DNA of 64,000 bases, taken from contig NC_041016.1 of NCBI RefSeq assembly GCF_004193775.1, positions 37,914,176 to 37,978,175 of the forward strand, in the 5' to 3' direction. The translations under genes and the position numbers were made by a program. Origin of the DNA: Glycine soja. Taxonomy: Eukaryota; Streptophyta; Magnoliopsida; Fabales; Fabaceae. Shown one piece after another: positions 12,527 through 23,303 of this stretch (position 1 is the stretch's first letter; each line of letters opens with the position of its first letter). The notes beneath the pieces were generated by a model that had not been told where the DNA came from, did no database searches, and worked only from the letters and a program-made list of their open reading frames with translations.

Positions 12527-13693
12527 TGATCGAGGCCGTACCCGAATCAAATAAACATGAAAATGCAGTAACTAGGAAGTGATCCTAGGTCGTTTCCCAA
12601 CGAGCAGTGACAAGCCAAATGTTCATAATATACTTGCAGTAACAGTAACGATGGGGGGGGGGGGGGTTTGGTTGTTTGGTAATTAAAGAGCAGAACAAAT
12701 AAAATGGAATACGAAACTACTAATATTAAAAACGGGTTGTTTCCTCTGATTCAGAAGCCACTCTCTTATCCTGGGTTATGGAGAATTCGTCCCTAACAGT
12801 CAACCACTTAATCCAACCCTATTTCAATTTACTAAGCGAAAATCAACTTAGGGTTTTCAATACGTGATTAGGCACCACATACACCAGTTAGCCCTTCGTC
12901 CATTAAGCATGAATGCAAGTTAGGCTCAGAGGCAATTAATCGAACACGAAGCGTGCAGTGATTAATATTCACAAAATTGGGATAATTGGTGAAGGGAAAA
13001 CTGCCAGGAAACCACATTACAAACGAAACCTCAAAGAGAGTTGGGCTTCGTCCTCAAAAGGAAACAACACCAGAAAATCTAGCCTTCCATGGATTCAAAC
13101 AGAAAACGCAAATGAAACATGAAGCAGAAACGTAAATGAACAAGAACGTAAATGAACAGAAACGTAAATGAACAGAAACGTAAATGAAAGTAGAAGAAGA
13201 AGCAAGAATGAACTCGTAATTAGAAGCAAAAAACGGAAATTTGCATTAAGAACGAAAACTGTAACAAGGGCACAGAAAAACGTGAAAACCTAAAACCAAA
13301 GCTCTGAATAATGAAAATAGCATAGCAGAATAGAATGCCCTACACGAATCCCAAGGCAGCTATTTAAAAAGAGTCACTCAAAGTCACTGGGCCCTATTAC
13401 AATACTCTGGCCCAAAACGAAATAAACATTGAACAACATAAAATAAAATTGCGAAATTTCCTAATTAGAAATTAACTAAGATAAGCGCTGCTTTATTTGC
13501 CCTCTTCAAGTCCACAACCAAAATCCGGATTAAGCCCAATGTTTCATTAATTCCTGAAATTAGATTAAAAACATCAAATTAGCTAAATGAGCCCAAATAA
13601 TAAAACTGCCTAATTAATTGACAATTAAGACCAATCAATAATTAAAATGGTGCAAAAAGGGTTTAGAAAATAGAAGAAAATGATGGCACATCA
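12527..13693 (-). repeat. Athila LTR (5' LTR of the minus-strand element)
   Basis: 1,167 bp, TGATCGAGG to GGCACATCA, near-identical to 3305-4466. The right edge is fixed by the target duplication ACGGC at 13694-13698 and by resumption of the chromovirus frame. Confidence 0.93.
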
Positions 13694-15166
13694 ACGGCCC
13701 AAGAGCTTATTTGTGGGAGCGTTGCAGATCACAAATGAATTCGTAGATCACATACGCGAGGCTCAAGAGGATGACCCGTTTTTGCAAGGCAAGGTGTTAG
13801 ATGTAATGAGGGATAAGAATGTGGAGTTTGAGAAGGACACAATCGGGTTAATTAGATTCAAGGGAGGATATGTGTGCCCTCTTTAGATGATTTGAAAGTT
13901 AAGATCTTGGAAGAAGCGCACAAAAGTCGTCTTAGTTTCCATCCTGGAATGACTAAGATGTACCAAGATTTGAAGAGAAGTTTTTGGTGGCATGGCATGA
14001 AGAAAGATGTGGCTGAATATGTAGCAAGATGTTTAACATGTCAAAAGGCTAAGGCTGAGCACCAGCGACCATCAGGAGAATTGAAGCCATTGGAAATTCC
14101 GGAATGGAAATGGGAGAGCATATCTATGGATTTTGTATCTAGTTTACCCAAGACTAGTCATGGGCATGACGCTGTGTGGGTTATAGTAGATCGACTCACC
14201 AAATCTGCTCATTTTATTCCGGTGAATATGAAGTATAGAATGGAGAAGCTAGTGGAGTTGTACATCAAGGAAGTAATAAGGTTGCATGGAATTCCTTCCA
14301 GTATTGTATCCGACAGGGATCCGAGGTTCACTTCGCGATTTTGGACAAGTCTACATGAAGCCCTGGGGACAAAGCTAAAGCTTAGTTCAGCTTATCATCC
14401 GCAAATAGATGGTCAGACTGAACGAACCATTCAGACTCTAGAGGATCTACTTCGGGCGTGTATTATAGAGCAACAAGGTAGATGGATGGATTGTTTGCCA
14501 TTGATTGAGTTTACTTACAACAATAGCTACCAAGCCAGTATTGGTATGGCTCCTTTTGAAGCTTTATATGGACGAAAGTGCAAAACTCCTATTTGTTGGT
14601 ACGATGATGGAGAAGCAGTACTTCTTGGACCTGAAATGCTACAACAGATTAACGAACAAGTGAAGTTGATTCGAGAGAAGATAAAAGCATCTCGGGATAG
14701 GCAGAAGAGCTATTATGATAGAAGGAGGAAGCCACTAGATTTTCAGGAAGGGGAACATGTGTTTTTGAAGGTTTCTCCCGTAACCGGGGTCAGAAGAGCT
14801 CTCAAATCTAGGAAGTTGACGCCCAAGTATCTAGGCCCGTATCAGATTTTGAAGAAGATTGGGCCTGTGGCTTATCATATCGCCTTACCTCCGAGTTTAT
14901 CGAATTTGCATCCTGTGTTTCATATCTCTCAACTGAGACGGTACAACCCAGATCCATCACATATACTTGCAATAGACGAGGTACAGGTGAAGGATAACCT
15001 CACCTATAAAGCACAACCTCAGAAGATCACTGACCGAAGAATGAAGTCGTTGAGAGGAAAGGAGATCGCGTTGGTGAAGGTGCAGTGGGGAACCGATGAG
15101 GGTGATTCTACATGGGAGTTGGAGGATAGGATGAGAGAATTGTACCCAAGTTTGTTCATAGAGTAG
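13694..15166 (+). pseudogene. Chromovirus pol, second part (integrase and chromodomain)
   Basis: Continues the polyprotein of 367-3304 after the Athila. The first 60 codons (RPKSLFVGALQITNEF onward) are in one frame, to the stop near 13884. The rest is in another frame from about 13874, so a one-base frameshift lies near 13870. The integrase zinc-binding part has CLTCQKAKAE; the core has SMDFVSSL, VSDRDPRFTS and DGQTERTIQTLEDLL, so all D-D-E residues are kept. A GPY/F module (KYLGPYQILKKIG) and a chromodomain-like tail (KVQWGTDEGDSTWELE) follow, ending at 15166. In chromoviruses that tail is thought to guide insertion to particular chromatin. Confidence 0.92.
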
Positions 15167-15189
15167 TTAATTTCGGGGACGAAATTCCT

Positions 15190-15203
15190 AAAAGGGTGGG
15201 AGT
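15190..15203 (+). other. Chromovirus polypurine tract
   Basis: AAAAGGGTGGGAG just before the 3' LTR start TGTGACACCC at 15206. Primes plus-strand synthesis. Confidence 0.85.
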
Positions 15204-15683
15204 ATTGTGACACCCTGGAAATTTCTACCCGGAATTTTTGAAAACGATGTATTTTGAATGATTATATATATAAGTATTATTCAGTGTATATGCCTATATG
15301 TTCTTGGTAGAAGTAGGAATAGCGGGGGCAAGATATGCGGGTTAGGCTAATTAAGGAAGAGAAATCCATAATTGGGAGGTTATGGGTTAATTCTTAATTA
15401 ATTAGTTTAAAAATCATCGTTTTGCGTGCAACTTAAAATTTAACAAAACCAACCTCTGAACCACGCTCGGGGTCTTATTCTGAGCATTTTGATATATATA
15501 TTGATTACTTTAGAAAACTGGCCCCGACGGACGCAGACGCGAGGAAATGGAACCAGAGGAATGGCACGCAAACCGAGGCAGGATTTTAGTGTTTCAAAGG
15601 TCAGATTTTTCTCACTTTTTGTGGCTGAGTATGGGTCACAATCAAAAGAGAAAGTGGGCCCTTTTGCTCCACTCAAATGGAGA

Positions 15684-15708
15684 CACGTGGCATAGCTTAA
15701 ATAAAATA
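15684..15708 (+). promoter_or_regulatory. G-box and TATA-like promoter in the LTR
   Basis: CACGTG at 15684-15689 is followed by TTAAATAAAATA at 15697-15708. Downstream is a CT-rich, leader-like stretch (CTCTCTCTCTCC near 15750). Together they look like the LTR promoter; the start site is inferred at about 15730. Confidence 0.5.
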
Positions 15709-16839
15709 ATAGAAAAAGAGAAAACCCTTTTTAAAACCAAAAAGCACCTCTCTCTCTCTCCTCACTCAGCCCAAAAGAAATTCATAAGCTCTCCCTCTCC
15801 CTCACGTTGCTTTTCTCCTTCTTCTTCATCCACCATTGTTGCCCAACAAAGCTTCAACCTTTGGTGCCCATTTCTGCTCCAAGTCGCGAAAGGAGGGCAT
15901 TTTCGGAGTCGTGAAGCGCGTCTCTACGTGTGGGACTTCGAAATTTCAGGTTTGGGTGGACTTCTTTCTCCTTTGATTTTCGTGGGTATGGGGTTTTGGG
16001 AGATATGATGGGTAGTCTTGCTAGGTTTCTGCTTTATGATGATTATTTGTGAAGAAATTTGTGGAAAGCATGTTGAACTTGCCATGTTTGGATGAGTTAA
16101 ACATACCCATTCAGTTTTAGGGTTTTTATGATGATGCTTGTGATGCTTATGTGCTGAAATTGCTTATGGAAAACTGTTAGAGATGAAGGGTAGAATTAAC
16201 CTAGGGTTAGAAAGTGAGAATGTGGTGTTATGAGTGGAAAAAGAGTGAGGCTTTGAGAGTTGGAAGGTTAAATCTGGATTCTGTGGTAAATGGAGGTTAA
16301 AGTGAGTTAATTCTAGCTTGAAATGTCATTTAGGACTTATGAGAAAGCTTGGACTGTGCTAGGGAGAAAAACAAATGACCAAAGTGAACCAAGAGCCATT
16401 TCTAGGGCAAAATTGTGTGTTGAGGAGTCAAATTTTGATTCGGTGGAATTTTAGGTAAATAGAGTTTGAGCAAGTTTAGATTGATGTTATGGACTTCTGT
16501 GAGGTGAGAGTTTGCTTCAAATTTACCTCATTCTAAATTTCACTTCTCAAGCCTAGAAAATCCATTAAATTGAGGGGTTTTTGACACCTAGATTTTGTGT
16601 TGTTGTGGTTTGAAGCTTGGCTTTGGTTTAGACATGATTGATACATGATTTGGGACTTGTAGGATTTGATTTGGGCAAGATTGGATGAGGGGAAGTGTGG
16701 TTTTCGAAATCTGCACTTTGTGCAGATTTTTGCTGTGAAATTGTGCAGAAGAATTTTGCACAAGTGCAGAAAAATGCTTGTGTGTGATTGGCTGTGGAAA
16801 GAGTAGTGCAGAATGAGTTATGGATGTTTGCTAGTAGAT

Positions 16840-16909
16840 CCCAACGGTCAAAATGTAGGCTTATGTACTAGACACGTCCAGTAAAATTTTCGAGTCGATC
16901 CAACGGTTA
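16840..16909 (+). promoter_or_regulatory. Two MSA-like Myb boxes in the LTR
   Basis: CCCAACGGTCA at 16840-16850 and TCCAACGGTTA at 16899-16909 both fit the plant mitosis-specific activator consensus YCYAACGGYYA, which three-repeat Myb proteins bind. They are on the same strand and 59 bp apart. They lie downstream of the inferred promoter, within the proposed intron. Function is inferred from the consensus alone. Confidence 0.4.
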
Positions 16910-17569
16910 ATGAACCGGAACGAAGGAATTGTTACTGGGGTCTTCAAGTGAGAAAAGCTGTGATTTGGTTGGTGTTTTGGGCAGAGTTTTCTGCCTTTGC
17001 CCTGTTTTGCTTGGCTGTGATAGCTTGTGCTGTTTGAATGTTGTATTAATTTGATGTTGGGGAAGCTTGGGAGGATTGATGGGGACCCGGTGTTGAGAGA
17101 AACGAGGATATGGGCTACGTGGGAGTACGTGAGCTCAGTTGGAGGTGGGCAACAGGGGATGGTGGGTTTATGCGCGCATTGTGGATGTGGAAAACTTGTT
17201 GTGCACCATCGCCCGACCGCCACCTAGTACCACATGTGATGGGTACCCCATAATCCTACAAGCTTGAGATGAGGAAGTGTAGAAGGGTGAAACTTCCTGC
17301 TTTTACTCGTTGACCACAGAGTGGTACCTGGAGATATGTCGCGGGGGTCAGGAGACCTTGGGGACGTCAGGTGGGGTGCTATTGCCCAAAACCAAGCTTG
17401 ACCAATCCCGACCCAACCCGGGCATAGTCAGTCAGTGAGAACCTGTGATGTACCTAAACAGGCGAGCTCCTGGCAGTCAACAGATAAAAGGAACAAAGAC
17501 CACAAAGCAAGGAGGCTTGTGGTGGCTGGCCAGCTGTGAACTTTGATTGATATGTGGGTTATGGCCTCT

Positions 17570-18041
17570 GGTAATCGATTACCAAGGGTGGGTAATCGAT
17601 TACAAGGCTTAAAAATGAAGACAGGAGACTAAGATGGTGTCTGGTGATCGATTACCAAGGGGTGTAATCGATTACCAGGCTTGAAAACGAGGTCAGGAAG
17701 CTATGAGGGCTTCTGGTAATCGATTACCAAGGGGGTGTAATCGATTACCAGGCTTAGAAATGAAGGCAGCAGGTTGTGGAGGCCTCTGGTAATCGATTAC
17801 CAGTCTGTGTAATCGATTACACAGAGGAATGGTGTTGGACCTTGTGGCCTCAATAATCTTAAGAGGGATAGACTTAGAATATAGAAGAAGCAACAACAAT
17901 CAATTTAACAATACTGGTAATCGATTACCAGGTATGTGTAATCGATTACACAGTGCCTTTTTCAGGTTTTCATGTCCTGAAGCTGTGTGATTCAAGTTTG
18001 GCCTCTGGTAATCGATTACCAAGGCTGTGTAATCGATTACC
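17570..18041. repeat. Array of 12 GTAATCGATTAC palindromes in six pairs
   Basis: Copies of GGTAATCGATTACC or TGTAATCGATTAC(C) start at 17570/17591, 17643/17663, 17715/17736, 17788/17808, 17916/17937 and 18007/18028. Within pairs the spacing is 20-21 bp. The first four pairs repeat every 72-73 bp as a tandem unit whose intervening sequence has diverged. One copy has a single change (GGTGATCGATTACC at 17643). The palindromes are better conserved than the sequence between them. Confidence 0.93.
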
Positions 18042-18166
18042 AGGGAGGAAAAGCCTTGAGATACCTCTTTTACTTGCATGTAGTGGTTATGAGACGCATT
18101 GTGTTACGGCATAGTTAGATTCTTGTGAAAGAGTCTACCCCTTTCTTTTCTTCCTTGTAGATCGTG

Positions 18167-18598
18167 ATGGCGGCACAGCTAATCCATGATCGAGTAGAGA
18201 TGGAGTGCCTAGAGGGAGCCTGGGAGACCCTCGAAGGCAACACGAGGCGCCGATTTCGGGGCACGATTCGATTCACGGCTACTTCTTTGGTGCATCCAGA
18301 TGAACCTGCACGGACGCTTCAGCGCACTGTGGAGTGGATACTACCCACGCCTACACCATATCGTCTAGTGGAGCCCGTCCAAGTGATCGAGGTAACGTCA
18401 TCCGAGGAAGTCCCTGAGGAGGATCTTGAGGAGCTACCTCCTGAGCCTGCTGTGGATGCTCTTGACTTTCTAGAGGGTGATGAGGATCCACTTCTTGAGG
18501 TGGATTCTCCCGAGGAAGTCATGTCGGCATCTGAGGCAGACTCTACGGAGGATAGTGGCCCGAGAGAGATGGCGACCAGTGGAGGCTCTTCATCATAG
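18167..18598 (+). CDS. LTR-encoded acidic protein, unknown function
   Basis: 143 codons from ATG 18167 to TAG 18598, wholly inside the chromovirus LTR. The N-terminal half is mixed and basic in places (MAAQLIHDRVEMECLE, then TRRRFRGTIRFT). The C-terminal half is strongly acidic and low in complexity, rich in Glu, Asp, Ser and Pro. No known domain is recognised. A textbook splice acceptor (pyrimidine-rich CTTTCTTTTCTTCCTTGTAG) ends at 18160, six bases before the ATG. This suggests a transcript starting at the LTR promoter near 15.7 kb, with a leader exon and a 2.2 kb intron that holds the palindrome array. Both the splicing and the translation are inference. The acidic tail could be a chance open stretch, but the acceptor next to the ATG argues against that. 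Confidence 0.5.
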   Translation: MAAQLIHDRVEMECLEGAWETLEGNTRRRFRGTIRFTATSLVHPDEPARTLQRTVEWILPTPTPYRLVEPVQVIEVTSSEEVPEEDLEELPPEPAVDALDFLEGDEDPLLEVDSPEEVMSASEADSTEDSGPREMATSGGSSS

Positions 18599-19177
18599 TG
18601 GACAGTTCCATGGATTAGTTTTATATACTTTTTGAGGGTGGGTGTATCTAGGACTGACTGTTAGGTTTACTCTTTTGTTTTTGTATGGGTAGACCTGATG
18701 TATAGGAATTTGATGATTGTATACATGTGGCTGAAGCCACCACTATGGACACCTTTGCTCTGGATGACACTAGGTATTTTGTAAAACTCCCATATTTTGG
18801 ACAGCTTTAAATGATGAATGTATTTATGATCAATCTTGTTATTTGAGAAGAAAGCATTTGCAACTTTATTTGTAAAAGAGTTTATCGACCGTATTTTATT
18901 CTTTTATTTTCACGTGACGACTTAAAGTAATGGCTGGTACATTCTTCCTTTTGAAACAACAAATTAGTTTTAGAGATTATGAACGGTAAGAAAGAATTGA
19001 CTCCGAATAGAGTTGTGAACTGGCCATTCAGGACTCTATAGTGAGGATTTTCCTTCTAAACCTAGTTATGGTGAAAAGAGAAAGAAATGAAAAACAAAAA
19101 GAAGAAAAAAAAATTACCATGGTTTTTGTTATTTAGACTATTACCATCAAACCAGTCATTATTTTGGGGACGCCACA

Positions 19178-19639
19178 CTTTGTATCTTAATTCAACCCCT
19201 CCCTTTTGAGGCCATTTGTCCAACATCCTATTCTTGATAACTCACTTCTCTCTAAAAAGACAAACTTTCCGAAATGAGGTCACATGAACGTCTTGAAAAC
19301 ACAGTCAATCAAATGCTTTTTTTTCTTTTTTTTTGAAACTTATTTGTTTTGAACTTTACTCGTTGTTTTACGGCACCCCCACCAACGTGCAGGACGAGCA
19401 ATCTCTGATTGAACGGTCTTGGAAGTTAACACTCAAGAGCGCAGGTCGCTTAGAGCAAACAAACCAATGGCTTACACTCACATTCCGGTGGAAGTTGAAT
19501 AAGCAAAGATGTGTTTTTGAAAGGATGAGAGAGACAAGGACGACAAATTCATTTATTTTAGCATTGTAACTGTGGTTTACAATAATGGCATAAACTTGGA
19601 AATCCTGATGAGTCATTAGAGACACCTAACAACAGCCTT
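19178..19639. other. Unassigned stretch after the chromovirus
   Basis: Starts with the five-base flank CTTTG. It contains T-rich runs and no convincing coding frame. It may be the diverged continuation of the minus-strand Ogre gag-pro linker or the sequence both elements entered. Confidence 0.4.
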
Positions 19640-21453
19640 CAAAATTGCCCCATGTGTGGTGTCGCTTGTCAGTGTTAGGATTCAACAAGCGATTCTCCTC
19701 AAATTTCAGCCAGCCCACATCAATTAGACTTTGCACCTTATGCTTCAGGGTCATACAGTGATCAATGGAATGCCCCAGGGCTCCTCCACGATATGCACAT
19801 GTTGTGTTTGAGTCGTATCCTCTGAAAAATGGAGGTTTGAGGGAACCTAGCAGGGGTTATCGCTACCATTGCATTATCAAGTAGATATGGGAGCAAGTTA
19901 GCATATGACACCGGAATTTGGGGTGAATCCTACAGGCTTTTCGCTGCAAAATTCATTTCTTGGTTGGTGTTTTGGTTTGTGCCAAAGGTGGTGTTTAGCA
20001 TTGGTTGTGTGGTAGGTGGGTTTTGTTGTCGATTTAGGGATGGCCTTTGTGGATAAATGGGCGGTAGGTAAGGAGAAGGGTTGAGTAATGACATTGTTGG
20101 GTTGGTGGGAAACTTGGCTGTACTGGAATGGCAGTCACAACATGGGTTTCTCCCTCATCCTCACCCTCTTCATTTGCCCCAGTTTTCTCATTCGTCCAAG
20201 CAGGATGATTAAATTTGCCTCTTTTCAGACCCACTTCGATCTTTTTGTTGGCGAAGACCAAATCTGTAAAACTTGAAGGTGTGTAACCCACCATTTTTCA
20301 TAGTAGAACACCGGTCACGTGTCTACTATCATTGTGATAATCTCTTTCTCTGTTATTGGGGGTGCTACTTGAGTTGCCAAGTCTCTCTATCTTTGGGCGT
20401 ATTCTTTGAAAGATTCGTGCCCCCTTTTTGCACATGTTCTGTAGTTGCATCCTATCCGGAGCCATATCAGAATTGTACTGACACTGCCTAACGAAGGCAA
20501 CCATTAGGTCCTTCCAAGAATGGACTCAGGAAGGTTCCTAAGTTAGTATACCAGGTGACAGTTGTCCTAGTAAGACTTTCTTAGGAAAAATGTATCAGCA
20601 GTTTCTCATCTTTTGCGTATGCCCCTATCTTCCAACAATACATCTTTAGATGGTTCTTGGAGCAAGTAGTCCCCTTGTACTTGTCAAAGTCCGGCACCTT
20701 GAACTTGGGAATGACCATGTTTGGGTATTAGGAACAACTCTTCTAGGTTAGCAAAGGCATAATCTTCACCTCCTTCAATGGCCCTGAGCCTTTCCTTTAG
20801 ATGATCCACCTTTCCCTTTTCAGCCATAGCAGGAGGGGCTCTTCCCACCGCAAAATGCAAGGGTTGTGGTTGTCGGTGAAACTGAGGGCCCTCCAAAGTG
20901 TTTGGCATGGGTATACCACCAACTGCTTACCCTTCAGTGGCATATCCAAGGCAAGGCTCGAAGTCGGCTAGATTGTGGAGGGGAATTTCATGTGCCTCAC
21001 CCATGGGTTGAGAGACATTTCAATGAGTATGAGAGCGGAGTTATTGACATCCTTATTGGGAATGTATGCCACATTGGCTGGTGTATAGTTGGGAGGCAAG
21101 CCATATGGCGTGAAGGCATGCTTGATTGGAATTTGCGCCTAATAGGGGCCACCCGTACTTCCCAAATCTTTGCCTACCATATCTGAGGTTGGATGATTCA
21201 TTTGGTTAAAGCCAGATGGGGGCATTGGGTTCACCTTAGCAACAGTGCTGGTAGCGGCAACTATAACCGCATGGCTTCCATTATCTTTTTCATGCTCATC
21301 ATGGCCTCCATCATTGTGGCCATTTGCTCTTTTCATGGCCTCCATGTCGGCCTTCATTTGCTCTTGCACCTCCTCTCCTTCACCCATTACTCTAGCTCTA
21401 GCACGGGTTTGGTAAGGGCGCCATAAAGCGTGTTCTTTTCTTTTTGATAACAA
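19640..21453 (-). pseudogene. Ogre gag remnant
   Basis: Reading minus strand: YQTRARARVMGEGEE near 21420, KVDHLKERLRAIEGGEDYAF near 20800, GYTPSSFTDLVFANKKIEVG near 20280, and a zinc-knuckle-like tail (GHSIDHCMTLKHKVQSLIDV) near 19750. Each matches the plus copy at 39.5-41.27 kb in the same order. Stops and frame changes separate the pieces. Capsid protein of the element, non-functional here. Confidence 0.8.
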
Positions 21454-22435
21454 TGATTAAGTTCGTTTTTATTTTATATTTTTTTATTATATTTTTTATT
21501 TTTATTATTATTATTTTATTTTATTTTTTTGTTTTTCTTTCAAGGAAAGAATGCAATGACCAATGCAACCAATGAAAAGCATGAATGTATGCGAATGATG
21601 CACAGTTGAAGTATTGCGAATTTTTACGCAGGATATGGGGTTGAATCAATTTATATTTTTAACATGGTCCATGACATCTTTGTCAAGGTGAAACTGGAAG
21701 TAACAAGGACATCAACAATCCTAAATATGTTTGGCAGTAGACGAAGCAGTGATGTAACTCGATCCATCTTTTGCACCAATTTTTGCAAGATGGTTACTTC
21801 CATATTTCAACTTGACTTGATGAACCTTTTCATAAAAGCATGAGGTTGGTTCAACCCTATAATCCAAGGAATGGCAATTCTGACCGCCAATACTTCAACA
21901 ACCTTTCATAGGGATGAATGGCTCGGGCATACTTTAAGCTATGCATGGAAAATGTAATTATGAAATTGAGATGCCCGAAGAAACATCATTTCCTAGTTAA
22001 CCATGCATTAGGTACCATGTTCACTCATTTTGTTTTTAAGTGAAATGGGTTTATGATCCCAACATGGTTGGCTCATGGTACCGAATGAATTTTCATGCTT
22101 TCGTTTTAGTTTCGCAGAGGAAAATGCAAGGATCATGCATGAGCGAACATGAAAACAAAAGGTATGCAGTTTGTAGAACAAAAAGTATGTTGAACGCATA
22201 TGCATGATGATGCAATGACTCATGCAAAATGTGATGCTGGAATATGATAACGGACAAATGTAGGAACGATATGTTCATTATGATGCCATGAAGAGATGCT
22301 TATGCGATGCATGATATGCATGCGTGCTAGAGATAAAATATGGGAGTGATTTGATTCGCACTGATCTTTGGAGTAAAAAAAATGCGGGATACACTCATTT
22401 TATTCAGAAAGTTATAACTAGTCAAGATTTGAGCG
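21454..22435 (-). other. Non-coding spacer between Ogre ORF1 and gag
   Basis: About 1 kb without a coding frame, including a T/A low-complexity block at 21465-21540. The flanks match the other copy, where the spacer is only about 170 bp (39304-39461). In that copy it ends in TTTGGTTTTTTAG, a possible splice acceptor, so the spacer may be an intron. Confidence 0.55.
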
Positions 22436-22439
22436 ACAA

Positions 22440-23249
22440 TACAAACTTCCTAGCGGTTTCTAATTATATGGGCCATTAAGTCTATCATATGCTGACAATA
22501 GTTGAGAAGTCCGTGGATCTCCTCGAGAGCGGAGTAGGTGTTCGCCATTGCTTTGGCCTTGGCTAGCAATCGGGGAAGTTCTTGACTCCCGTTCAAGGTA
22601 AGAGCAAATCGGTCCATCCACATGGTTGCCTCTTGGTGTAACAAGTCGATCACCCTTCCTCTAGTCACCTTTTCCGCGTACACTTAGGCATACTCGTCCG
22701 CCACCCTATGCTCGTGCGTCGTGGCTAGACTTAGTTCCTCTTGGTACTTGCTGATGATGGCTAACATGTTGGTCTCTGTCTCGCATAAACGCTAAGACAA
22801 ACTTCTCTTGGACCTCGAGCAAGCCTTCAACTCATCCTGTCTACCCGCGATTGGTCCCTTTCCTCCCTCCGGAGTTTAAGCTCGTTGTTACTACCCCACA
22901 GAGCCCCTCGGAACTTGTTCCGGCCGTGCTCTTCCCTACGAGCCCTCTTGGTCTCTTGTTCCAAAGCCTTGGTGGTAGCTATATTTATATCTCTCAGTTT
23001 GGCATTCTCCTTTCGGATTTTAAGAGCTGCTGATTTGAACCTTTCCTTGACTGTTTGAGCTTGCTTGAGTTCCGTCCTAAGAGCTTGCACCTCTTCGTCT
23101 TCCTTCGGTGCGTCATCTTCCTCCCTCTTAGCGGTTCTCAAACTTGGGAGCCAATCAAAACCTTGCATGTGGGCTTTCAACCACTCACGGTAGCCACCAA
23201 TGGGCCCATTGTTATTACCTCTGAGCTCTTTGTCCTTCTTTTTTACCAC
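22440..23249 (-). pseudogene. Ogre ORF1 C-terminal coiled-coil part, broken
   Basis: Two pieces on the minus strand. 23249-22827 includes GYREWLKAHMQGFDWLPSL followed by a charged heptad-rich stretch (LRTELKQAQTVKERFKSAAL, then KALEQETKRARREE). 22683-22450 includes WMDRFALTLNGSQELPRLL and ends in an Arg codon near 22450. The same order and sequence appear at 38438-39303 in the plus copy. It looks like a coiled coil; function unknown. Confidence 0.7.
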
Positions 23250-23303
23250 CTCTCATGCCTTGCGGACCTTCTGAAGTGTCTCCATGTTGGTCTTATTGAA
23301 ACC

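Larger units (their letters stand above)
3305..13693 (-). mobile_element. Athila-type Ty3 retrotransposon, nearly complete
   Basis: Minus-strand element of 10,389 bp nested in the chromovirus pol. It has two near-identical LTRs, a tRNA-Asp primer site inside the right LTR, a gag-pol frame with two nonsense codons, a 1.5 kb non-coding stretch after pol and a G-rich polypurine tract inside the left LTR. Pol motifs ([11 protein letters not shown] protease, FMDDFTVYG reverse transcriptase, HLGVQRT integrase entry) are of the Athila lineage, which in soybean includes Calypso and Diaspora. Which family this is cannot be told by eye. No envelope-like ORF is visible in the space after pol. Confidence 0.92.
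1..19177 (+). mobile_element. Tekay/Del-type Ty3 chromovirus, interrupted
   Basis: Plus-strand LTR retrotransposon. The end of the 5' LTR (1-75) matches the end of the 3' LTR (15206-19177) with one substitution and a small A-run change. Between them, in order, are a Met-type primer site, gag with two zinc knuckles, protease, reverse transcriptase, RNase H, integrase, a C-terminal chromodomain-like tail and a polypurine tract. Domain order and the tail place it in the chromovirus branch; the very long LTR and integrase features suit the Tekay/Del clade. It is dead: one nonsense codon, one frameshift and a 10.4 kb Athila insertion split the polyprotein. The 5' target duplication lies outside the window; the five bases after the 3' LTR are CTTTG. 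Confidence 0.9.
15206..19177 (+). repeat. Chromovirus 3' LTR, 3.97 kb
   Basis: TGTGACACCCTGG to GGGACGCCACA. Unusually information-rich: a G-box and TATA-like promoter near 15684-15708, a CT-rich leader, a likely intron donor near 15951, two MSA-like boxes (16840-16909), an array of ATCGAT palindromes (17570-18041), and an ORF behind a splice acceptor (18167-18598). Long LTRs are usual for Tekay elements; an ORF inside one is not. Confidence 0.92.

Noticed and set aside
15547..16008. 153-codon open stretch at the start of the chromovirus LTR
   Set aside because: Covers the promoter, CT-rich leader and likely donor; composition is not protein-like.
17570..18041. Regularly spaced repeats considered as a CRISPR-like array
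   Set aside because: Plant nuclear DNA; units are short palindromes in pairs with homologous spacers, inside an LTR.
21465..21540. T/A low-complexity block
   Set aside because: Simple sequence without repeat unit conservation; probably neutral.
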